This document shows positions 33,209 to 38,598 of a stretch of 38,598 bases of DNA, piece after piece (the first letter of the stretch is position 1; the number at the start of each line of letters is the position of its first letter). The notes under the pieces were generated by a model that was given only the letters and a program-made list of their open reading frames with translations, searched no databases and had not been told where the DNA came from. The position numbers and the translations under genes were made by a program. The stretch is from Tepidibacter formicigenes DSM 15518 (GTDB taxonomy: Bacteria; Bacillota; Clostridia; Peptostreptococcales; Peptostreptococcaceae): assembly GCF_900142235.1 (NCBI RefSeq), contig NZ_FRAE01000022.1:1-38598 (forward strand). The letters run 5' to 3'.

Positions 33209-34607
33209 ATTTGTATCTATAAAAGAAAAACTTATAGTTAGTTATTTGATAATAATAATAATTTCAGCTTGGATAAGCAGTTATAGTATATATATAATTT
33301 ATGATGTATCAAAAGAATACAATAACTTAATTGAGAACATATTTATATTAAATAAAATACAGGTTCATATAATAGAAAGTAAGAAGAACTTAGATAAATT
33401 TCTTTTAACAAGATCTAGAGATTATATAGATGAGATATATTATTCTATAGATGATACGAAATTTAGTGTTTATAAATTTCAAAATAAAAGAATTTCAGAA
33501 CAAAATTACATGAGATGCAAAGACTTATATAATATGATATATAATTATGAAAACTATTGTGAGGATACATTTAGAATAGCTTTATCATCTTATGATGAAA
33601 GCTACATGAAAAATTATAATAATGCAAATAAAGTATATGGATATATATTAAAGGTAATAGGAGAAATTAATAATAATTTATTTGAAGATGCATTTATTAA
33701 CTATAATAATATATTAAAATATAATCAAAATCTAATTAAAGTACTTTTGTTTATGGTAATATTTATATCTTCGACAAGCTTAATATTCACTTATGTATTT
33801 TCCATGAAAATAGTAAAAAGCATAAATTCACTAACTAAAGGTGCAAAACAAGTAGCTAGTGGAAATTTTAATATAGAAAAAATAAATATAAACTCAAATG
33901 ATGAAGTGGGAATACTATCTAAAGCCTTTAATAAAATGGTTGAAAATATAAAGAATCTTTTAGAAGAAATTAAAAAGAAAACAGAGTTAGAAAAGGAAGC
34001 TCATTTTTTAGCACTTCAATCACAAATAAATCCTCACTTTTTATTTAACACTTTAAATGTGATTGCTAAAACATCTTTAATTGAAGGTGCAGACAAAACT
34101 TGTGATTTAATAGAGTCATTATCTGATATTTTAAGATATAATTTAAGAAAAATAGATAGTAGTGTACAGCTTAAAGAAGAAATAAGAAATTTAAAAGAAT
34201 ATATACATATTCAAAAAACAAGATTTTTAGACAGGGTAGAGTTTATAGAGGAAATAGATGAAAGCATTTTAGGTTATAAGATACCTTCACTCACTATACA
34301 GCCAATAGTAGAAAATTCCTTTATGCATGGTTTAGAAGGAAAAGAAGATAAAGGAATAATAAAACTTATTGCAAAAGATGAAAAGGAATATATACACATA
34401 AAAGTAATAGATAATGGAAAAGGATTTGATTTAGATTACAAAAATAAGCCTATAAAAAAAGGACATACCACAGGAATAGGATTAAATAACATAAAAGAAA
34501 GGCTGAATATATTTTTTAAAGGAAAAAGTGAAATTTATATAAAAAACTTAGATGAAGGATGCCTTGTAGGTATTAAAATTCCAAAGGTAGGAGATGTAGA
34601 TGCATAG
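33198..34607 (+). CDS. LytS/YesM-type sensor histidine kinase
   Basis: A 469-residue membrane kinase. Helix 1 (about 11-35) and helix 2 (about 178-204) flank an extracellular helical region. HAMP (about 205-258) is followed by the His_kinase dimer segment ALQSQINPHFLFNTLNVIAK with phospho-acceptor His280, and by an ATPase domain with PIVENSFMHGLEG, DNGKGFD and TGIGLNNIKERL. This is the class paired with AraC-type YesN regulators in Firmicutes. It overlaps both neighbours (11 and 8 bases), so sensor, kinase and regulator are translationally coupled. Its input is likely the XylFII-like protein just upstream. Confidence 0.88.
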   Translation: MKSKFVSIKEKLIVSYLIIIIISAWISSYSIYIIYDVSKEYNNLIENIFILNKIQVHIIESKKNLDKFLLTRSRDYIDEIYYSIDDTKFSVYKFQNKRISEQNYMRCKDLYNMIYNYENYCEDTFRIALSSYDESYMKNYNNANKVYGYILKVIGEINNNLFEDAFINYNNILKYNQNLIKVLLFMVIFISSTSLIFTYVFSMKIVKSINSLTKGAKQVASGNFNIEKININSNDEVGILSKAFNKMVENIKNLLEEIKKKTELEKEAHFLALQSQINPHFLFNTLNVIAKTSLIEGADKTCDLIESLSDILRYNLRKIDSSVQLKEEIRNLKEYIHIQKTRFLDRVEFIEEIDESILGYKIPSLTIQPIVENSFMHGLEGKEDKGIIKLIAKDEKEYIHIKVIDNGKGFDLDYKNKPIKKGHTTGIGLNNIKERLNIFFKGKSEIYIKNLDEGCLVGIKIPKVGDVDA

Positions 34608-36063
34608 AATTTTATTAGCAGATGATGAGCCTATAGAAAGAGAAGGATTTAAATTAATAATAAATAAGAACTTCCAAAATATAAATATAGTAGGAGAAGC
34701 TAAAAATGGAAGAGAAGTCATAGAGCTTGTTGATGAATTAAGACCTGATATAGTTTTTTTAGATATAAAAATGCCAGGAATAGATGGAATAGAAGCTGCA
34801 AAAGAGATAAGAAAAAAATATAAAGATATTAGAATTATTATGGTTTCAGCGTATGATTATTTTTCTTATGCAAAAGAAAGCTTTGCTATAGGCGCTTATG
34901 ATTATTTATTAAAACCAGTAAGAAGAGCAAAGTTAGTACAAGTATTAGAAAATATAATAAATGAAATAGAAAAAGAAAAGGAAGATAGAAAGGAAAAATT
35001 TAAGCTTAAAGAGGAACTTTCGGAAATAAAAAATATACTTGAGGAAAAGCTTGTATCAATAATAATGGAAGAAAATATAGAAAATATAAAAAATAAATTA
35101 AATATTTTAAATTTGAAACTAGATATGTATTGTATTATAGCTGTAGAAGGAGAAGAAAAATTATCACAAGAGAATTTTTTGAATTTATATAGAGAAATAA
35201 CTAGGAATTTTAAACATATAGAAAGAACTATCGTATCAGTTTACAATAATGTAGTATATGTTTTAATAGACTTAGACAACATCCAAAGAGATTATACAGA
35301 AAAGAGAAATAAAATATATAATTTGATATTAAATAAATACAATATAAAAACAAAAATAGGTATTTGTATTGGAAAAGATATAAATAATATAAAAGAAAAT
35401 ATACTGAAAGTGAAAGCTAAAAGTCTAATGAACAACTTTAATAACATACAAGGTGAAAGAGATATTAATATTGATTATAAAATTAATATAATAAAAGAAG
35501 TAGAAAAAGGAGACAAAGATGCCTTTGAAAATCTAAAAGATATAATTTGGGAAGAAGAAAATGCATATAATTTATATGAACTTTTGAGTATGTTAAGATT
35601 TAACATATACAGTAAAACAAAAAAATTTTATTTTGAAGATATAATGCTTAGAATTAAAAAAAATAAAGGTAATTTAAAATCTGTAAAAAAAGATATAATA
35701 GAATCAATAGAAAAATATTTTTTAGAAATAAATAATGATAAAAATGAATTAGTTGAGTTGGCTAAAAATTATATATTTAAAAATTATAATAAAGACATAA
35801 AATTAGAAGATATAGCTCAAAGATTAGCTATAAGCCCTTATTATTTGAGTAAGCTTTTTAAACAAGAAACAGGAAAAAATTTTATAGATTTTTTAACTGA
35901 AATTAGAATAGAGGAATCTAAGAAAATGCTCCTTGATGGAAAAAGTATAAAGAACATATCAAAATCTATTGGATATAGTGATCCTAACTATTTTAGTAGA
36001 GTTTTTAAAAAGATAACTGGCATAAGTCCAACTAAATATAAAGAAAAGGAAAAAGGCAGATAA
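34600..36063 (+). CDS. YesN-type response regulator (REC + AraC HTH)
   Basis: A 487-residue regulator. The receiver domain (1-120) has the acidic pair in LLADDEP (Asp8, Asp9), phospho-acceptor Asp55 in FLDIKMPG, and the Lys in LLKPVRR (about 105). A long helical middle (about 130-370) is characteristic of YesN. The C-terminal AraC/XylS domain (about 385-484) has two HTH units, IKLEDIAQRLAISPYYLSKL and IKNISKSIGYSDPNYFSRVF, ending GISPTKY. It probably activates the xylF promoter, where repeated sites are found. A terminator follows the stop closely. Confidence 0.88.
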   Translation: MHRILLADDEPIEREGFKLIINKNFQNINIVGEAKNGREVIELVDELRPDIVFLDIKMPGIDGIEAAKEIRKKYKDIRIIMVSAYDYFSYAKESFAIGAYDYLLKPVRRAKLVQVLENIINEIEKEKEDRKEKFKLKEELSEIKNILEEKLVSIIMEENIENIKNKLNILNLKLDMYCIIAVEGEEKLSQENFLNLYREITRNFKHIERTIVSVYNNVVYVLIDLDNIQRDYTEKRNKIYNLILNKYNIKTKIGICIGKDINNIKENILKVKAKSLMNNFNNIQGERDINIDYKINIIKEVEKGDKDAFENLKDIIWEEENAYNLYELLSMLRFNIYSKTKKFYFEDIMLRIKKNKGNLKSVKKDIIESIEKYFLEINNDKNELVELAKNYIFKNYNKDIKLEDIAQRLAISPYYLSKLFKQETGKNFIDFLTEIRIEESKKMLLDGKSIKNISKSIGYSDPNYFSRVFKKITGISPTKYKEKEKGR

Positions 36064-36074
36064 AACTGCCTTTT
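36051..36074. terminator. Bidirectional terminator after the YesN gene
   Basis: AAAAGGCAG (36051-36059) pairs with CTGCCTTTT (36066-36074). The T run on the right serves the plus strand, the As on the left serve the minus strand. It covers the ends of both convergent genes. Confidence 0.8.
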
Positions 36075-36399
36075 ATTCTTCATCCTCTTCTTCTTCACAA
36101 TAATAATCCATATCCATCATAGGATTCATACCCATAGGGTACATACCCATCATAGGATTCATACCCATATGGTGCATACCTGGTTGTTGCATACCCATCA
36201 TAGGATATACATAAACCATATATGCCATAGGCTTCATCATATTCATTTCATCCATATCCATCATAGGATTCATACCCATCATGGGATACATTCCCATATG
36301 ATACATACTCATCATAGGGCACATATAATGCATACCCATCATAGGATTCATCATATCCATTTCCATTTTATATTTTTTATCTTTTTTATAATGATGCAT
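36073..36399 (-). CDS. Methionine-rich repeat protein
   Basis: A small protein of 108 residues, of which 39 are Met. Short repeats of the type (N/Y)PMMGM or NPMMDM occur about eight times, mixed with His, Tyr and Gly; the chain starts MHHYKKDKKYK and ends in an acidic tail with one Cys (DYYCEEEEDEE). I take the ATG at 36399, which has GGAGG 7 bases upstream; the frame can be opened at 36435 but that ATG has no such site. There is no signal peptide. Met-rich repeats bind Cu(I) or Ag(I), and low-complexity proteins like this also occur on spore surfaces. I do not recognise the family. The mirror frame on the plus strand is an artefact. Confidence 0.7.
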   Translation of the reverse strand: MHHYKKDKKYKMEMDMMNPMMGMHYMCPMMSMYHMGMYPMMGMNPMMDMDEMNMMKPMAYMVYVYPMMGMQQPGMHHMGMNPMMGMYPMGMNPMMDMDYYCEEEEDEE

Positions 36400-36582
36400 A
36401 ACCATACCTCCAGATATAAATTTTTTTCCCTCCATACATATATATTAAATAATGAATAAAAGTGTTACATAAAAAGGTAACTTAAATTTTAAGATAAAAT
36501 TAAGATTAATATATGAGGGACTATGATAAAATATATGTATATCCTTATATTGGATATTCATAAAAAGGAAGGGGAGTTTAAA

Positions 36583-37983
36583 TTGAAAAAGTTAAAATTA
36601 TTATTAGCCATGGCTGTAATTGTTATATTATCTTTCACAAGTGTAGCTATGGCACAAGAGAAAAATACAGTTACTCGTATTGAATTTATAAAAATGGCCA
36701 TGGATTTAGCTAAGATAGAGCTGGTAGACTCAACTGAAACTTCATTTAAAGATATAAAAGCTGAAGATATACCTTACGTAGAAACAGCAGTGAAAAATAA
36801 AATATCATCAGGATATGGTGATATGTTTAAACCAGAGAAAAATATTACAAAAGAAGAAGCAGTAACAATACTTGTAAGAGCTTTAGGAGAAGAAGCAATT
36901 GCTAAGAGAATGGATACAGAACATATAGAAATTGTATATGATGAGTTAGTATCTTCTTGGGCAAAGTCATACATAGTATACGGTATAAAAGCAGGAATTA
37001 TAGAAGAAGGTGGAAAGTTCAATCCAAAAGAATTATTAACACAAGAAGAAGCTAAAAAAATTATAGATAAGGCAGCAAACTATTATAATACTTCTTTAAC
37101 GAGAGAAGGATTAACAGCTGTTAAAATGCTAGATAATGCAACTAAAAACTTAATGGATAAAAAAACATATAAATGTGAAATGACTATGAATATTAATGGA
37201 AAAGTTAAATCTGAAGAAGATGAACAGCCTATAAATATGATTATGAATCAAGAGGCTCAATTTGAAGCTCCAGAAACTATGTATGTTAAGCAAAATGTAG
37301 TAGTAAAAGATCAAGAATCAGGAGAAGTTAAAACTAATTCAGAAGTTTTTATGAAAGATAGAATTATGTATATAAAATCTGAAGGTGAAGAAAAATGGTT
37401 TAAAATGGATATGAATCCTATGATGAACGAATTACAAGGTTTAACTGGGCAAAATTTTAATAATGTGGGTGTATCTAAAGAACAGTTAGAAATGTTTGGA
37501 ATGTATGCTAAATATGATAAAGATGTTACTTTAGATGGTAAGAATTATTATGTAATATCTATAGATATAGATAAAGATGCATTTAAAGAAATTATGAAAC
37601 AATTTGCTGATAAAGCAGCAGATATGGCTGTAGAACAGGTTGCTAACATTGAAGATGAACAAAATAAAGATAGTGAAGAAATAGAAAATTTTGCATCTGA
37701 TGAGCAAAATAAAGAAATGGTTAAGCAAATGATAAAATCAATGATTGAGAATATGGATATGGAAATAGGATATAAATATTATATTGAAAAAGAGACTAAA
37801 ATGTATGATAAAATGGATATAAAAATGAACATGAATATGAATATGTTTGGAATGACTAGTGAAATGAATTATATTGGAAATGGAAAGTATTATGATTTTG
37901 GGAAAGAAGTACAATTTCCTGAGATAAAAGAAAATGATATACAAACGATGGATGATTTGATGAACGATAATATAGAAGAGTAA
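36583..37983 (+). CDS. SLH-domain surface protein with DUF6612-like domain
   Basis: A 466-residue exported protein. TTG at 36583 is chosen: GGGGAG lies 6 bases upstream and the product then begins with a standard signal peptide KKLKLLLAMAVIVILSFTSV, cut after AMA. Two S-layer homology repeats follow (about 28-95 and 110-165), with ITKEEAVTILVRAL and LTQEEAKKIIDKAA as anchor motifs for the cell-wall polymer. The rest (about 175-445) is a beta-rich lipoprotein-like domain (TYKCEMTMNINGKVKS..., FMKDRIMYIKSEG, YYVISIDID) resembling DUF6612. Many Met-rich segments (MKMDIKMNMNMNMFGM-like) occur. It faces away from the Met-rich gene and ends at a strong terminator. Confidence 0.75.
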   Translation: MKKLKLLLAMAVIVILSFTSVAMAQEKNTVTRIEFIKMAMDLAKIELVDSTETSFKDIKAEDIPYVETAVKNKISSGYGDMFKPEKNITKEEAVTILVRALGEEAIAKRMDTEHIEIVYDELVSSWAKSYIVYGIKAGIIEEGGKFNPKELLTQEEAKKIIDKAANYYNTSLTREGLTAVKMLDNATKNLMDKKTYKCEMTMNINGKVKSEEDEQPINMIMNQEAQFEAPETMYVKQNVVVKDQESGEVKTNSEVFMKDRIMYIKSEGEEKWFKMDMNPMMNELQGLTGQNFNNVGVSKEQLEMFGMYAKYDKDVTLDGKNYYVISIDIDKDAFKEIMKQFADKAADMAVEQVANIEDEQNKDSEEIENFASDEQNKEMVKQMIKSMIENMDMEIGYKYYIEKETKMYDKMDIKMNMNMNMFGMTSEMNYIGNGKYYDFGKEVQFPEIKENDIQTMDDLMNDNIEE

Positions 37984-37989
37984 AATAAG

Positions 37990-38023
37990 AAACTGGTTGG
38001 TTAAATGGCTAACCAGTTTTTTT
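37990..38023 (+). terminator. Terminator of the SLH-domain gene
   Basis: AAACTGGTTGG (37990-38000) pairs with CTAACCAGTTT (38009-38019) with one G-T pair, followed by seven Ts. Confidence 0.85.
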
Positions 38024-38106
38024 GATTTTAATATTGTTTTTCATCTTTAAGGAAATTATAACTAACTTATGGATAACATTGATAAAAAAGTGAAAGTAAC
38101 AACTAG

Positions 38107-38176
38107 TTTTGAGCAACAGAGTTCGTCAGAACTCGTTGGCGATATGAGTCATGCGATAGCATGAAGTGAATTATTT
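38107..38176 (+). repeat. Covarying hairpin repeat, copy 2
   Basis: TTTTGAGCAAC, then a 10-bp stem (38114-38124 with 38129-38138) with a bulged A38118 and a GTCA loop, then GTTGGCGA and a second hairpin CATGC-GATA-GCATG (38150-38163). It lies upstream of the rrn promoter at 38221. Stem bases differ from the other copies but still pair. Confidence 0.65.
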
Positions 38177-38186
38177 AGTTTAGATA

Positions 38187-38249
38187 ATAAATATTTTTTT
38201 TAAAAAAAATTAAAAAAGTGTTGACGTAATAAAATAAAGATGATATATT
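38187..38249 (+). promoter_or_regulatory. rRNA promoter with UP-like A/T tract
   Basis: TTGACG (38221-38226), 17 bp, TATATT (38244-38249), preceded by TG as an extended -10. Just upstream, 38187-38218 is almost pure A/T with long A and T runs, as in UP elements of rRNA promoters. Start expected near 38256. Confidence 0.75.
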
Positions 38250-38275
38250 ATTACTTGTCGTTAAGACAGGAAATA

Positions 38276-38327
38276 ATTGAACTTTGAAAATTAAACAGTA
38301 GGTCATAATGAATCACACTAAGTGATT
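38276..38327 (+). promoter_or_regulatory. rrn leader: boxA-like antitermination site and small hairpin
   Basis: GAACTTTGAAAATTAAACAG (from 38279) resembles the CTTTGAAAACT boxA of Firmicute rRNA leaders, bound by NusB/NusE for antitermination. AATCAC/GTGATT (38311-38327) forms a short hairpin after it, in the place of a boxB/C structure. Confidence 0.55.
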
Positions 38328-38351
38328 CTGGATATAAAACACATAAGCCAG

Positions 38352-38421
38352 TTTGAGCAACGGAAATTCGTTAGAATTTCGTTGGCGAAATGGAGTCAAT
38401 GCGTAGCATTAGACGAAATTT
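38352..38421 (+). repeat. Covarying hairpin repeat, copy 3, abutting 16S
   Basis: TTTGAGCAAC, an 11-bp stem (38358-38369 with 38374-38384) with bulged G38362 and a GTTA loop, GTTGGCGA, and a second hairpin AATGC-GTA-GCATT (38398-38410). It ends directly at the 5' end of 16S rRNA, so this copy is transcribed in the rRNA leader and must be cut off during maturation. Confidence 0.7.

Positions 38422-38598
<177 letters not shown>

Noticed and set aside
36106-36360. Repeated CCCATCATAGGATTCAT blocks as a CRISPR-like array
   Set aside because: Units are irregular, have no unique spacers and are codons of the Met-rich protein.
36169-36459. His-rich open frame on the plus strand opposite the Met-rich gene
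   Set aside because: It is the mirror of ATG-rich repeats (CAT codons). It has no ribosome-binding site and overlaps the better supported minus-strand gene.

Overview
The window is very AT-rich and reads like a low-GC Firmicute, most probably Clostridium sensu stricto. The support is internal: the start of a clostridial-type 16S rRNA gene at the right end, a pur operon with a single long PurL, a guanine riboswitch, strong AGGAGG ribosome-binding sites, and a XylFGH / XylFII-LytS-YesN sugar locus of the kind described in Clostridium. I cannot name the species.

Layout. Bases 1-3200 are an accessory region. They hold a terminator-like hairpin, one copy of a covarying hairpin repeat, a dyad-symmetric array of possible response-regulator sites, a small exported protein with a double-glycine leader fused to an SH3-like domain, a DUF881-type membrane protein, a decayed remnant of a second SH3 peptide and a PepSY-like lipoprotein. 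Bases 3260-15760 are purine metabolism: promoter, candidate PurBox and guanine riboswitch in front of an NCS2 purine permease, then purE-C-F-M-N-H-D-L packed head to tail and closed by a bidirectional terminator. Bases 15739-20480 hold a GGDEF-EAL protein on the minus strand, a three-gene set (DUF5685, J-domain protein with a Cys-rich tail, membrane protein) and a HAD phosphatase on the minus strand.

Bases 20600-24220 are a decaying accessory island. It has a broken unknown gene, remnants of an ECF sigma factor and its anti-sigma factor, and a 5'-truncated PPC-domain protein. The C-terminus of that protein looks like an RNase A-type polymorphic toxin with all expected catalytic positions, and it is followed by a probable immunity gene. 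Next come a CHASE4/HAMP/HD-GYP protein, a Ca2+/Na+ antiporter and a ROK glucokinase.

Bases 28190-36075 are one sugar-uptake module. Operator-like repeats precede xylF-xylG-xylH (xylose-type ABC importer). Beyond a terminator lie a membrane-anchored sugar sensor, a LytS/YesM-type kinase and a YesN-type regulator, which overlap one another. The logic is extracellular sugar sensing feeding back on the transporter. The right end holds a methionine-rich repeat protein (minus), an SLH-domain surface protein, and the promoter, leader and first ~177 bases of a 16S gene. That leader carries two more copies of the hairpin repeat seen at base 113.

Most central genes are ordinary. The parts deserving a second look are the double-glycine/SH3 peptide with its operator array, the RNase A-like toxin/immunity pair, the covarying rrn-associated hairpin family and the methionine-rich protein.
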